Origin: Paenibacillus sp. 1781tsa1
GTDB lineage: Bacteria; Bacillota; Bacilli; Paenibacillales; Paenibacillaceae
Assembly (NCBI RefSeq): GCF_024159265.1
Contig: NZ_JAMYWY010000001.1
Coordinates: 5,332,001-5,396,000, forward strand
Length of the DNA stretch: 64,000 nt
Direction: 5' to 3'
In this document: piece by piece, positions 7,208-16,558 of the stretch
How the letters are laid out: each line of letters starts with the position of its first letter
How positions within the stretch are numbered: the stretch's first letter is position 1
Notes under the pieces: model-generated
Databases searched by the model: none
What the model saw: only the letters and a program-made list of their open reading frames with translations
What the model was told of the DNA's origin: nothing
Made by a program: the position numbers and the translations under genes

Positions 7208-8686
7208 TTACACATTCATCGTTGTTTGTTCAGTTGCTGCTTCGCCAGTACTTTGAGAAAATGAAAGATTCGGAGGCATCACCTCATCGGGGAACGGACT
7301 AACGTATGACTCTCCGTCCAGCCTTTCCGTCAGTTCAGCCTTTGCCATCTCGATGAGCACAGGATCGAGCAGCGCTGCAATGGCAGTACACGCCATCGCT
7401 TTCCCCGCGAGCAGCATGCCTTTGTGGGCATAGCCGCTTTTGCCCTGCGCAACGGTCTGCCAGGCATGGATTGGCGTCGCGTAAGCCCAGGTCGCCGTGC
7501 CGCATTGCGCAGTTGGCACATTCCAACTGACGTCTCCAACGTCCGTCGACGCCGGCATAACGCGCATTGTCTCCATAAGTGGAGCAACGAAGCTCGCAAG
7601 AGGGCGAGCCGAAAGCATGTCATGAACCCCCTTGCCATTTTGCCGCGATGCACTCGCCTTATCCTCATCCGGGATCACAGCAAAGATCTCTTGGGCAAAG
7701 GCCAATTCATCCTCCGTATAAATGGGAAGCTCCAGCCCACTAAGGAACTCGTGCATTTTGCCTTCCAGGGTCGCATTCGGAATGAGATTGGACGCTCCAC
7801 CTTCATAGTGATATGACATCTTGGTTCCCGTCATCAGAGCCGCTCCACGAGCAACATCGAGAACCCGTTCGAACAGGTCAGCCACCTGGGAGGACTTCGG
7901 CGCCCTAACCAAATAATTCACTTCTGCTTCCGCCTGAACAACATTGGGTGCGAAGCCGCCTGTATTCGTCACGGCATAGTGGATTCGGGCATCCGAAATC
8001 ATATGCTCACGCAAGTAGTTCACTCCCACGTTCATCAGCTCGACCGCGTCCAGCGCGCTTCGTCCGAGATGGGGCGCGGCTGCCGCGTGGGCACTGCGGC
8101 CTGCGAATTTGAAGTGCACATGTAGATTGGCAAGAGAGGACATATGCATGACAACATTCATCGTGGCAGGATGCCAGCAAAAAGCGACGTCGACATCCTG
8201 AAACAAGCCTGATCTGGCCATGTAGGCTTTACCGGATCCACTCTCTTCAGCCGGACAGCCATAGTAGCGAACCGTGCCGGAGATTTGATGCTCCTGCAAA
8301 TAATTCTTGACCGCAAAGGCAGCCGCAAGAGATCCTGCTCCGAGCAAATTATGCCCGCATCCATGTCCATTTGTCCCTGGCACAACAGGATTGAATACCG
8401 CTGCCCCCGCTTGCTGGCTAAGACTGGCCAAGGCGTCAAACTCACCAAGAATTGCAATGATCGGGGAACCGTTCCCGAAGCTGCCTATAAAGCCAGTGGC
8501 GAGTCCGGCAACACCTCTCTCAACGGAAAACCCTTCACGTTCCAGTTCCTTGCAGAGCAAATCTGCTGACTCAAACTCTTCGAATCGCGTCTCAGCGAAA
8601 CCCCAGATCGAGTCACTTACATCAATAAATAAATCTCTCTTCCCTTCGATATACGCAGTAACCTCTTCAATGATCTTCTCATTCAT
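7208..8686 (-). CDS. AbgB-like M20 amidohydrolase
   Basis: A 492-aa M20/M28-type dinuclear zinc amidohydrolase closest in style to p-aminobenzoyl-glutamate hydrolase subunit B (AbgB) and related peptidase D-like enzymes. Metal-site motifs are visible: NGHGCGHN (about 106-113), PAEESGSGK (145-153, containing the catalytic Glu) and CWHPA. The dimerisation insert (HVHFKFAGRSAHAAAAPHLGRSALDAVELM) is also typical. The ATG at 8686 is preferred over an in-frame GTG at 8695, because GAGAGG is 8 nt from the ATG and overlaps the GTG. It is the last gene of the seven-gene opp-type operon, suggesting that imported N-acyl-amino acids or peptides are cleaved inside the cell. The true substrate is unknown; 'AbgB' is a family label. 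Confidence 0.88.
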   Translation of the reverse strand: MNEKIIEEVTAYIEGKRDLFIDVSDSIWGFAETRFEEFESADLLCKELEREGFSVERGVAGLATGFIGSFGNGSPIIAILGEFDALASLSQQAGAAVFNPVVPGTNGHGCGHNLLGAGSLAAAFAVKNYLQEHQISGTVRYYGCPAEESGSGKAYMARSGLFQDVDVAFCWHPATMNVVMHMSSLANLHVHFKFAGRSAHAAAAPHLGRSALDAVELMNVGVNYLREHMISDARIHYAVTNTGGFAPNVVQAEAEVNYLVRAPKSSQVADLFERVLDVARGAALMTGTKMSYHYEGGASNLIPNATLEGKMHEFLSGLELPIYTEDELAFAQEIFAVIPDEDKASASRQNGKGVHDMLSARPLASFVAPLMETMRVMPASTDVGDVSWNVPTAQCGTATWAYATPIHAWQTVAQGKSGYAHKGMLLAGKAMACTAIAALLDPVLIEMAKAELTERLDGESYVSPFPDEVMPPNLSFSQSTGEAATEQTTMNV

Positions 8687-8781
8687 CCTAAACACCTCTC
8701 TCCTTCATTTTGGCTAATCTTCATTATTCACAGGCAAAGGATGCAACAGATGCAGCAAATACTTTGAGTACCGGCTATCGG

Positions 8782-9765
8782 TCAATCAAATGCGAAGCAG
8801 GCAACGGCATGATCGTGACCTTTGAGCTCCGGCTCAAATTCGCGACAGATTGCTTTGGCGATCGGACAGCGCGTATGGAAACGACAGCCACCTGGCGGGC
8901 GAACCGGATTTGGCACATCCCCTTGGATGATAATCCGCTTCTGCGAACGAAGCCTGGGATCTGTTACCGGATTTGCACTAATCAAGGCGTTCGTATAGGG
9001 ATGCTTCGGCACCCTGAACAGCTTCTCCCGGCTCGCAATCTCCACGATCTTTCCCAGATACATAACCGCTATTCGATCACTGATATAGCGGACGGCGCCG
9101 AGACCGTGTCCGATGAATAGATAAGCGAGACCCTCCTCCTTCTGGAGCTTTTTCAGGAGATTCAGAATCTGTGCCTGGATAGAGACGTCAAGAGCGGAAA
9201 CAGGCTCGTCACACACGATCAGCCTGGGGTTTAGGGACAAAGCTCTCGCTATGCCAATTCGCTGTCGCTGTCCTCCTGAAAATTCATAAGGATAACGACT
9301 TTTGTCTTCTTTCGAAATTCCGACTGTTTCAAGCAGCATATCCACCCGATCCCGAACAGACGAACGACTCTCGAGTCGGTGCGCTAGCAGAGGCTCTGCC
9401 AGAATATCACTGATCCTCATCTGGGGGTTAAGCGAGGAGTATGGGTCTTGGAAAATCACCCCTATGCTCGCCCGGGTTCGGCGAAGTTCCCTCTTGCTAA
9501 GTTCTGCCAATTCCCGGCCGGCATAGAGAACCCTTCCTTCATAAGGAGTCTCTAGTTGAAGCAGCGTGCGACCGACACTCGACTTACCACAGCCCGATTC
9601 TCCGACGAGACCGAGCGTTTCTCCTTCGCGAATCGAGAAGCTGACTCCGTCGACCGCCTTGACGTATTCTGTGACCTGAGAGAAAATGCCCTGCCGGATC
9701 GGATAATACGTCTTGAGACTTTCTACGCTTAGCAAAGGTGGTCTCTCCTTTTTCAAACCTGGCAT
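8782..9765 (-). CDS. oligopeptide/dipeptide ABC transporter ATPase, OppF type (second copy)
   Basis: A 327-aa ATPase of the OppF/DppF class that powers a peptide or nickel-type importer. It shows Walker A (GESGCGKSS), Q-loop (IFQDPYSSLNP), signature (FSGGQRQR), Walker B (LIVCDEPVSALD) and, at the C-terminus, the oligopeptide-transporter extension with GCRFHTRCP, a Cys motif that can hold an Fe-S cluster in some homologues. The H-loop reads IGHGLG instead of the usual ISHDL. The gene lies after the binding protein and is strikingly similar to the other OppF-type ATPase (13436-14434), so the operon carries two OppF-like subunits and one OppD. Start: GGAGGAG 6 nt before the ATG. Confidence 0.92.
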   Translation of the reverse strand: MPGLKKERPPLLSVESLKTYYPIRQGIFSQVTEYVKAVDGVSFSIREGETLGLVGESGCGKSSVGRTLLQLETPYEGRVLYAGRELAELSKRELRRTRASIGVIFQDPYSSLNPQMRISDILAEPLLAHRLESRSSVRDRVDMLLETVGISKEDKSRYPYEFSGGQRQRIGIARALSLNPRLIVCDEPVSALDVSIQAQILNLLKKLQKEEGLAYLFIGHGLGAVRYISDRIAVMYLGKIVEIASREKLFRVPKHPYTNALISANPVTDPRLRSQKRIIIQGDVPNPVRPPGGCRFHTRCPIAKAICREFEPELKGHDHAVACFAFD

Positions 9766-9804
9766 CTACAGCTCCTCCCTGAACCGAAGCTAGTCGTTAT
9801 TCGA

Positions 9805-11454
9805 TCATGGGTTGAACGTCCACTTGGCGACATTGTTCGTCAGGCCGACTGTACTGGTCTCAAGGCCTTTGCCAAGGTCTAGATTTTTGGCCGCAGCATA
9901 CATTTGCTTGTCAGCGAACAGAGCGATAACCGGAACATCGTCGTGCAGGATTTGCTGAACCTGCTTATAAATCTCAAAACGCTTGGATGGCTCCAGCTCC
10001 TCCGCTCCTTGGACCAGCAGCTCGTCGACTTCGGTGCTCGAATAGTCTGCGATATTGAAGCTGACTCCTGTCTTGAACAGCCCTAGCACGGAGTTCGGAT
10101 CGAGAATGAATCCGAGATTAATTATCGTCAAGTCGTAATCGTGCTTAAGTGCTCTTTGATAGGTTGTCGGAAAATCAAGCTTTGTCACTTGTACCTTCAG
10201 ACCGACTGCTTTCAGATTCTCCGCAATGATGTCAGAAGCTTGTTCACGGATCTTGTTACCTGTCGGAACGACGAATTCAATCATCTGATTGAAGTCCCAG
10301 CCCGCTTCCTCCAACAGTGCTTTCGCTTTCTCCGGATCGTAGCCATACAGTGGTATTTCCTTATTGTAGTAAGGGTGGTTTTGGCCGAGCATGCCATCCA
10401 CGAGTTCGCCTTGTCCTTTGAGCAATTGATCTACAATAAGCTGGCGGTTCATGGCATAAGCGATTGCTTGCCGTACTTTTGAATCCGGGAACTTCTTCGA
10501 ATTGATGAACATAATGTTCGGATTGTTCGCATCGCCGTAGCCCGTAGTCACATTCGCCATATTGGCTACCTTGTCAAAATCCTGCACTGGAATAAGACCT
10601 ACACCCGGAGAAGTCAACTGTATGTCCCCTGTCTGGAGCTGCGCTGCCAGATTTGTCGCCGGCATCATCTTGATGTAAATATTCTTGATATTTGGCGCAC
10701 CTTCGTAATATTGCTCGTTCGCGGTCAGCTGAACGTACTGGTCCTTGGCGAATTTGACGAACTTGTAGGCCCCGTTGGTGACCGTAGGATTCATCATAAA
10801 TTCATTTTTGTTCAGGTCCACCGGGGCTACATCTTTCAACATATGCTCTGGCAAAAAGCGGAAGTACGTGCCGAATTGACTCTTGAATTGATTCGTCTCC
10901 ATCGGGTTTTTCGTTTTGATAACAAAAGTGTAATCATCAACCTTCTCATAAAATCCCAGCTCCGTTTGCCCCTCCTCTCTCTTACCGGCTTCGTTCAGTC
11001 CAGTGACAAACGTCATGTTGAGGAGTGTCTTCACGTTAACGTCCGTGAACATCCGGAATGTGAACTCAACGTCGTCCGCCGTGAACGATTCCCCGTCACT
11101 CCACTTAGCATTCTTGTTCAGCTTGATGGTGAAGTTCCGGTTGTCCGTCGTTTCGATTGATTCAGCAAGCTTCGGATCGAATCCATATTTGCTGTTCATC
11201 GCAACAAGCGTATCGCTCATCAACGAGTTAACGAAAACACCTGCATTATCCAGATTGAAGACATCGAATGTTGTCACCGGATTCACAAGACCGATATAAA
11301 GAGGCTGACCGGAGCCTCCAGAAGCAGAAGCGCTCTCGCCATCCGATCCCGGAGACGTTGTTTTATTGCTGCCAGAATTCGAACCGCAGGCCGAGACCAA
11401 TACCATTAATAATGTCAGTACTCCGCAAATCCAAACTTTACGCACCCTTTTCAT
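9805..11454 (-). CDS. peptide-type ABC transporter substrate-binding lipoprotein
   Basis: A 549-aa family-5 extracellular solute-binding protein (OppA/DppA class). The signal peptide ends in a lipobox (VSACGSNSG, cleavage before Cys about 23), so it is anchored outside the membrane by lipidation; a Ser/Gly/Thr-rich spacer follows. The conserved family-5 core is visible in 'AKWSDGESFTADDVEFTFRMF' and 'SKKFPDSKVRQAIAYAMNRQ' (shortened here). It would deliver peptides or similar ligands to the two downstream-class permeases encoded upstream in the operon. GGAGGAG precedes the ATG by 6 nt. The ligand is not predictable; the co-encoded M20 hydrolase hints at acylated or glutamyl amino acids. Confidence 0.93.
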   Translation of the reverse strand: MKRVRKVWICGVLTLLMVLVSACGSNSGSNKTTSPGSDGESASASGGSGQPLYIGLVNPVTTFDVFNLDNAGVFVNSLMSDTLVAMNSKYGFDPKLAESIETTDNRNFTIKLNKNAKWSDGESFTADDVEFTFRMFTDVNVKTLLNMTFVTGLNEAGKREEGQTELGFYEKVDDYTFVIKTKNPMETNQFKSQFGTYFRFLPEHMLKDVAPVDLNKNEFMMNPTVTNGAYKFVKFAKDQYVQLTANEQYYEGAPNIKNIYIKMMPATNLAAQLQTGDIQLTSPGVGLIPVQDFDKVANMANVTTGYGDANNPNIMFINSKKFPDSKVRQAIAYAMNRQLIVDQLLKGQGELVDGMLGQNHPYYNKEIPLYGYDPEKAKALLEEAGWDFNQMIEFVVPTGNKIREQASDIIAENLKAVGLKVQVTKLDFPTTYQRALKHDYDLTIINLGFILDPNSVLGLFKTGVSFNIADYSSTEVDELLVQGAEELEPSKRFEIYKQVQQILHDDVPVIALFADKQMYAAAKNLDLGKGLETSTVGLTNNVAKWTFNP

Positions 11455-11512
11455 CTGATCTCCTCCACCTGATTATCTTTTTGAATGCCATATTTGAGAG
11501 ATGCATTGTGGT

Positions 11513-12412
11513 TTATTGTTTAGGGTCGAGTGCGTCGCGCAGCCCGTCACCTACGAAGTTGATGGCGAGCACCGTCACCAGAATCATGATTCCGGGAGGC
11601 AGCCAAAGCCAGGGCTGGTCGGTCATGACGCTAATGGATTGAGCGTCCGTCAGCATATTGCCCCAACTGGCGGTCGGCGGCTGTACGCCCATGCCTAGGA
11701 AACTCAGCCCTGACTCCGCCATGATTGCCGCCGCAACACCAAAGGTCGCATTTACGATGATCGGTGCCAGCGCGTTCGGCAGGATGTGACGGAAGACAAT
11801 GCGCGGCGTGCTGAGCCCCAGGGCGACTCCAGCTTTAATGTAATCCATTTGCTTGAGCGTCAATACACTCCCCCGGACAAGTCGGGCGATGGACGGCCAG
11901 GAAAACAGAGCAAGAACAAGTACGAGCGTCCAAAGCGTTGGTCCAAGCACACTGACGACAACGAGAATAACCATCATGTAGGGGAATGCCATAAACATAT
12001 CGGTAATTCTCATGACCATCATGTCGACCCAGCCACCAACATAAGCAGACCAAAGACCGATGATCGTTCCGAACGCCACATACAGAGCGACCGTTCCGAA
12101 CCCAACCGTGACAGCGACTCTCGTCGCGTATAGCAGACGGGACAGCACGTCCCTTCCCACCTGGTCAGTTCCAAGCCAATGGGAAGATGAAGGCGCGGCA
12201 GAAAATTCGGCGGTTACCGCATAAGGGCTATGCGGGGAGAGCCACGGGGCAAAGATGGCGATGAGGATAAGCAGCAAGGTAACGACAAGACCGGCGACGG
12301 CCAGCCGATGTTTCAGGAAACGCCGGGCCATTTGCCGGAAGACACCCTCGGGCTCTTCTTGTTGAATGGGAAGAATGACTCCTCCGGCGACTGGGGTTTG
12401 TACAGCAGACAT
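11513..12412 (-). CDS. ABC transporter permease, DppC/OppC type
   Basis: A 299-aa integral membrane permease with an N-terminal cytoplasmic stretch, a first transmembrane helix (about 35-60) and the BPD_transp_1 core of five helices. The EAA-loop is readable around 'GVALGLSTPRIVFRHILPNAL', which contacts the ATPases. The C-terminus 'NFVGDGLRDALDPKQ' is the usual DppC/OppC ending. Start: GAGGAGG 8 nt before the ATG. It pairs with the DppB-type permease encoded 50 nt upstream in the same operon. Confidence 0.94.
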   Translation of the reverse strand: MSAVQTPVAGGVILPIQQEEPEGVFRQMARRFLKHRLAVAGLVVTLLLILIAIFAPWLSPHSPYAVTAEFSAAPSSSHWLGTDQVGRDVLSRLLYATRVAVTVGFGTVALYVAFGTIIGLWSAYVGGWVDMMVMRITDMFMAFPYMMVILVVVSVLGPTLWTLVLVLALFSWPSIARLVRGSVLTLKQMDYIKAGVALGLSTPRIVFRHILPNALAPIIVNATFGVAAAIMAESGLSFLGMGVQPPTASWGNMLTDAQSISVMTDQPWLWLPPGIMILVTVLAINFVGDGLRDALDPKQ

Positions 12413-12462
12413 CGAGTCCGCCTCCTCTCATTCGTGTTCGTTTCACAGTAATAAGCCTTAAT

Positions 12463-13413
12463 TTAATGATATTGGATGCGAGGATCGGCTACCGAGTAGA
12501 AAATATCCGTGAGCAGATTGGCGGCCAGCACAATGATGGCAGCGACCAGATTAAGGCCCATGATGGTGGAATAGTCGCGGGACATGATCGATTGAATGGT
12601 CAACTGACCGATGCCCGGCCATTGAAACAACTGCTCAACAATGACGGCTCCCCCGAAGAGCATCGGGATTTCCATTCCGACGACGGTAATGATCGGAATC
12701 AGAGCGTTGCGTAGCGCATGCTTGTTGGTAACATAAAACTCTTTGAGCCCCTTGGCTCGCGCTGTTCGCAGGTAATCCTGCTTCAGTACATCCAGCATGC
12801 TGGCCCGAATATAACGCACTTTGCGTCCCGCAATACCGACGGCTAGTGCTATGGAAGGAAGCACTAAATGACTGATTCGGTCGCCTAACCCTCCTCCTCC
12901 ACCAAGATCCTCCGTTCCGCCGACGGGAAGCCAGCCCAGTTGAACAGCGAAAATATAAATGCACACGAGACCAAGGAAAAACTGGGGAATCGAGGTTCCG
13001 ACAAACGATAGTCCAGTCATGAGGTAGTCAAATTTCGAGTTTTGCCGGACAGCGCTCATAATACCGATCGGTAGCGCGATCAAAAGGCCAATAAGCAGAG
13101 CACAGATGCCGAGCAGCACCGTCTGCCCCAGACGCTCACCGATGAGCGAAATAACGGATTCGCTTGTGCTGAAAGAGTATCCGAGATTGCCGGACAGCAG
13201 TTGCCCTAGCCATTTGAAATATTGAATGATGATCGGATCGTTCAATCCAAGCTGCTCCTTACGCAACTCAAGCAGCTCCGGAGGTGTGTCCGGTGTCATG
13301 TACATGTCGATCGGGTTACCCGGCGCAAGGTTGATGATGACAAAGTTGATAATCGTAATGCCAAACAAGACGGGAATCGCAATCAGAATGCGGCGAATGA
13401 CGTAAGTAAACAT
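12463..13413 (-). CDS. ABC transporter permease, DppB/OppB type
   Basis: A 316-aa permease of the DppB/OppB class: MFTYVIRRILIAIPVLFGIT is the standard N-terminal helix, 'LAPGNPIDMYMTP' the periplasmic loop, and 'RTARAKGLKEFYVTNKHALRNAL' the EAA-type coupling loop. It ends with LLTDIFYSVADPRIQYH, normal for the family. A Gly-rich loop (GGTEDLGGGGGLGDR) in the external region is a minor oddity. It lies 22 nt after the first oppF gene, so the operon is tightly packed. Confidence 0.94.
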   Translation of the reverse strand: MFTYVIRRILIAIPVLFGITIINFVIINLAPGNPIDMYMTPDTPPELLELRKEQLGLNDPIIIQYFKWLGQLLSGNLGYSFSTSESVISLIGERLGQTVLLGICALLIGLLIALPIGIMSAVRQNSKFDYLMTGLSFVGTSIPQFFLGLVCIYIFAVQLGWLPVGGTEDLGGGGGLGDRISHLVLPSIALAVGIAGRKVRYIRASMLDVLKQDYLRTARAKGLKEFYVTNKHALRNALIPIITVVGMEIPMLFGGAVIVEQLFQWPGIGQLTIQSIMSRDYSTIMGLNLVAAIIVLAANLLTDIFYSVADPRIQYH

Positions 13414-13435
13414 GCTCTCTCTCCTCTCTTGCGAT

Positions 13436-14434
13436 TTATCCTGTAGTCAATGGATAATGACAAGCCGCTGCGTGTTCTCCTCCTTGCAGAAGAGGCTCCT
13501 CCTCCTTGCACTTTGCTTGAACGAACGGACAACGGGTATGAAACCGGCAGCCTGACGGCGGACTAGCGGGACTTGGCACATCTCCCTGAAGAACGATTCG
13601 CTCCTGTCCACGCTTGCGGGGATCCGGTACCGGATAAGCATTGAGCAAAGCTTGGGTATACGGATGGCGCGGACTCGCAAAGATCCGTTCCTTCGTTCCG
13701 ATCTCAACCACCTTGCCAAGGTACATAACAGCGATGCGGGTACTGATGTACTTAACCGCCCCTAGACCATGAGCGATGAACAAATAGGTGAGTCCGAGCT
13801 CCCGCTGCAGCTCCTTCAACAGGTTCAAGATCTGTGCCTGAATGGAGACGTCGAGCGCGGATACTGGCTCATCGCACACAATAAGTTTCGGGTTCATGGA
13901 GAGTGCGCGGGCGATGCCGATGCGTTGCCGCTGGCCGCCTGAGAATTCATGAGGGAATCTCTGCTTGTAGCTGTGGGGAATGCCAACCGTATCCAGAAGG
14001 GTATCTATTCTTGCCTCTAGCTCTGCTCCACTGGCCAAGCCATGCACCCGCAACGGCTCGGCCAGCAGCTCCTGCACCCGCATCCGGGGATTAAGAGAGG
14101 AGTAGGGGTCCTGAAAAATCATTTGCATTTTCGTTCGTTCCTCGCGGAGGTCCGACATTTTGCTTGTCGTAATTTCTTGCCCTTCGAACCAGATTCGGCC
14201 GGCCGTTGGATTCTCGAGTCGAATGATGCTCCGGCCGATGGTCGACTTGCCACAGCCCGACTCACCAACAAGTCCTAGCGTCTCTCCTTGGTACAGCTCC
14301 AGCGAAATGTCGTCCACTGCTTTGACATTCCCGACTGTACGGGATAACAATCCTCGTTTGATGGGGTAGTACGTCTTTAAGCCTTCGATTTTAAGCAGAG
14401 GTTCTTGGGCCACTCTGCGTTCCGCAAGCGTCAT
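13436..14434 (-). CDS. oligopeptide/dipeptide ABC transporter ATPase, OppF type (first copy)
   Basis: A 332-aa OppF/DppF-type ATPase with Walker A (GESGCGKST), Q-loop (IFQDPYSSLNP), signature (FSGGQRQR), Walker B (LIVCDEPVSALD) and the C-terminal Cys-containing GCRFHTRCP segment. The frame is open for 36 codons further upstream, but the real start is the ATG at 14434: GAGGAGG lies about 6 nt before it, and it overlaps the oppD stop codon as ATGA, so the two are translationally coupled. Like its paralogue at 8782-9765, its H-loop has the unusual His-Gly pair (IAHGLG). It would form the heterodimeric motor with the OppD-type subunit. Confidence 0.94.
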   Translation of the reverse strand: MTLAERRVAQEPLLKIEGLKTYYPIKRGLLSRTVGNVKAVDDISLELYQGETLGLVGESGCGKSTIGRSIIRLENPTAGRIWFEGQEITTSKMSDLREERTKMQMIFQDPYSSLNPRMRVQELLAEPLRVHGLASGAELEARIDTLLDTVGIPHSYKQRFPHEFSGGQRQRIGIARALSMNPKLIVCDEPVSALDVSIQAQILNLLKELQRELGLTYLFIAHGLGAVKYISTRIAVMYLGKVVEIGTKERIFASPRHPYTQALLNAYPVPDPRKRGQERIVLQGDVPSPASPPSGCRFHTRCPFVQAKCKEEEPLLQGGEHAAACHYPLTTG

Positions 14435-15429
14435 ATGCCCCCCTCCTCTCGCGTCTTCCAGGCACCGGGATCCTGTGACATCCAGCAGCGCACTTGATGT
14501 CCCTCCTGAACCGGAAGCAGCTTCGGCGCTTCGGAAAGACATTTCCCTGCGGCAAACTCGCAGCGAGTATGGAATCGGCAGCCCTTCGGCATGTTGGTAA
14601 GTGGAGGCACCGCACCCGGGATGGAGGTCAGCATCTCATCGGCATCAGTTTCAATGTGGGGAATGGACCTCATCAATCCTTGCGTGTAAGGATGAAGCGG
14701 CTTCTCAAACAGGGTAAACACGTCCGTTTCCTCGACCACCTGACCGGCGTACATGACCACAACCTTGTCCGCCATCTCCGCAACAACGCCGAGATCATGG
14801 GTGATGAGCATGATCGAGGCACCCATCTCTTCGCGGAGCTCCTTCATCAGATTCAGAATCTGTGCCTGAATCGTCACGTCCAGTGCGGTCGTAGGCTCAT
14901 CGGCGATGAGTAGCTTCGGCTTACAGGAAAGTGCCATTGCGATCATCACCCGCTGTCTCATTCCCCCGGATAGAGAGTGTGGGTAGCTCTTCATAATCGC
15001 TTCAGGACGGGGAATGCCGACCTTTTCAAGCATTTCGACTGCGTATCTTTCAGCAGCCTTGCCTCTCAATTCGGTATGTAGCCGGATGGCTTCCGTCAAT
15101 TGATTTCCAATAGTGAACACCGGATTGAGTGAGGTCATCGGTTCCTGAAAGATCATCGCAATATCTCCGCCGCGAATCAGGCGCAACTCGGCCTCAGGCA
15201 GCTTCGCGAGATCCTTGTCCATGAACCGTATTTCCCCCTCCCTGATGCTGCCGTTCTTGCCGAGCAGCCTCATGATCGAGAGAGAAGTGACACTCTTACC
15301 GCAGCCCGATTCGCCGACGATACCGATGGTTTCCCCCTTCTCCAGCTTAAGGCTGACCCGGTCCACCGAAGTGACTTCCCCTTTTTCCGTTTTGAAAACG
15401 GTCCTTACGTCCTTAAGCTCTAGTAGCAT
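14431..15429 (-). CDS. oligopeptide/dipeptide ABC transporter ATPase, OppD type
   Basis: A 332-aa OppD/DppD-type ATPase and the first gene of the operon. Visible: Walker A (GESGCGKS), Q-loop (IFQEPMTSLNP), signature (LSGGMRQR), Walker B (LLIADEPTTALD), H-loop (LITHDLGVVAEMADKV) and the C-terminal GCRFHTRCEFA segment. The ATG at 15429 is preferred over a TTG two codons upstream, because AAGGAGGGG ends 6 nt before the ATG and abuts the TTG. The C-terminus overlaps oppF by 4 nt. Base composition across this operon looks richer in G+C than the neighbouring genes, which could mean acquisition; that is a visual impression. Confidence 0.94.
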   Translation of the reverse strand: MLLELKDVRTVFKTEKGEVTSVDRVSLKLEKGETIGIVGESGCGKSVTSLSIMRLLGKNGSIREGEIRFMDKDLAKLPEAELRLIRGGDIAMIFQEPMTSLNPVFTIGNQLTEAIRLHTELRGKAAERYAVEMLEKVGIPRPEAIMKSYPHSLSGGMRQRVMIAMALSCKPKLLIADEPTTALDVTIQAQILNLMKELREEMGASIMLITHDLGVVAEMADKVVVMYAGQVVEETDVFTLFEKPLHPYTQGLMRSIPHIETDADEMLTSIPGAVPPLTNMPKGCRFHTRCEFAAGKCLSEAPKLLPVQEGHQVRCWMSQDPGAWKTREEGGI

Positions 15430-15814
15430 GCGCAACCCCTCCTTTGCCTCAATATTTGGTATGCCGATAAGCAGTTTTATGTTATGTTTATTAACATTTG
15501 AAAGAACATCCTAAAACCCTATTATGAAGGCACCTGTGAAATCCCACACTTTTTTCTCTTTTTTCTTGGGGAAAACTACATATTTTTCATAGGACACTTA
15601 TGCTATATTTCAAATATAAGATTCATTTTCTTGCGAACGCCCCCTAACATTTCAATCATGTCTCTCTTCTTGTAACTTTATTTAACGTCAATATGACGAT
15701 TAATTAAAGACACTTTACATTAGCTTTTGGAATCATTTCTTGGCATCCATGCCTCCGTAAGACCAGAAAGGTATCAAATTTTAAGAATTAATAAAAAAGA
15801 AGGGAGTGTGGGCC
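15430..15814. promoter_or_regulatory. divergent control region between the opp operon and the two-component genes
   Basis: This 385-bp gap has no ORF of note and must hold the promoters of both divergent transcripts. It contains a perfect 15-bp palindrome, TATATTT-C-AAATATA (15604-15618), near its centre, which could be an operator. I could not fix a clear -35/-10 pair on either strand. Confidence 0.45.
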
Positions 15815-16555
15815 GTGTACAATCTTCTAATCACCGATGACGAGAGCGAAATTCGCAACGGTCTAAGTAACTATTTCCCATGGCATGAATTCGGTTATCA
15901 AGTTGTCGGGCAAGCGTGCGACGGTGAGGCTACACTCGCCTTTATCCAGGAGCAGCCTGTGGATGTGCTTCTCTGTGACATCCGCATGCCCTCCTTGTCG
16001 GGCATTGATGTAGCAGAACGGCTATACCGACAAGGCTCGGAGGTCAAGGTTGTTCTTCTAAGCGGCTTCAAGGAATTCGAATACGCGCAGTTGGCCGTAC
16101 AGTATGGAGTCAAGAGATATTTGACAAAACCTACTAAATACACGGAAATCGCCGAAGTGTTCGGACATCTCCGAAGCGAAATGGACAATGCAAAAATGCC
16201 TGCCCCTCCCCTCTCTGCATCAACCGCAGAGAGCGGCCTGGCGGACCAGACCATCGAGAAGGTTAAGATTTACTTGCAGGATAACTTGTCCGCCGCCACC
16301 CTGGAGAACGCCGCAAAGCATGTTTTTCTTAACCCCTTCTATTTAAGCAAATACTTCAAGACCAAGACCGGTGAGAACTTCTCGGATTATGTGACGAAGC
16401 TTCGCATGCAACATGCGGCCGTACTTCTGAAGACTACCTACTGCAAGACATACGAGATCAGCGAAATCGTCGGGTACAGTAACGCAAAGAATTTCACGCG
16501 AATGTTCCGGAGCTTTTTCGGCATGACTCCGAGAGAATATCGGAACGAGGAATAA
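15815..16555 (+). CDS. YesN-type response regulator (receiver + AraC HTH)
   Basis: A 246-aa response regulator. The receiver domain (1-120) has the acidic pair at residues 8-9 (ITDDES), the phospho-acceptor Asp55 (CDIRMPS) and Lys105 (LTKPTK). A short linker leads to an AraC-type double HTH (about 150-246), ending with the family signature 'NFTRMFRSFFGMTPREYR'. At about 246 residues it is shorter than the typical 500-aa YesN proteins, because the middle region is missing. The GTG at 15815 is chosen over a GTG three codons upstream since AAGGGAG is 8 nt before it. It is paired with the kinase 3 nt downstream and divergent from the opp operon, its probable target. Confidence 0.9.
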   Translation: MYNLLITDDESEIRNGLSNYFPWHEFGYQVVGQACDGEATLAFIQEQPVDVLLCDIRMPSLSGIDVAERLYRQGSEVKVVLLSGFKEFEYAQLAVQYGVKRYLTKPTKYTEIAEVFGHLRSEMDNAKMPAPPLSASTAESGLADQTIEKVKIYLQDNLSAATLENAAKHVFLNPFYLSKYFKTKTGENFSDYVTKLRMQHAAVLLKTTYCKTYEISEIVGYSNAKNFTRMFRSFFGMTPREYRNEE

Positions 16556-16558
16556 CTT

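Noticed and set aside
13436..14542. Longer oppF frame starting at 14542
   Set aside because: It would overlap oppD by over 100 nt; the ATG at 14434 has a good ribosome site and a 4-nt overlap.
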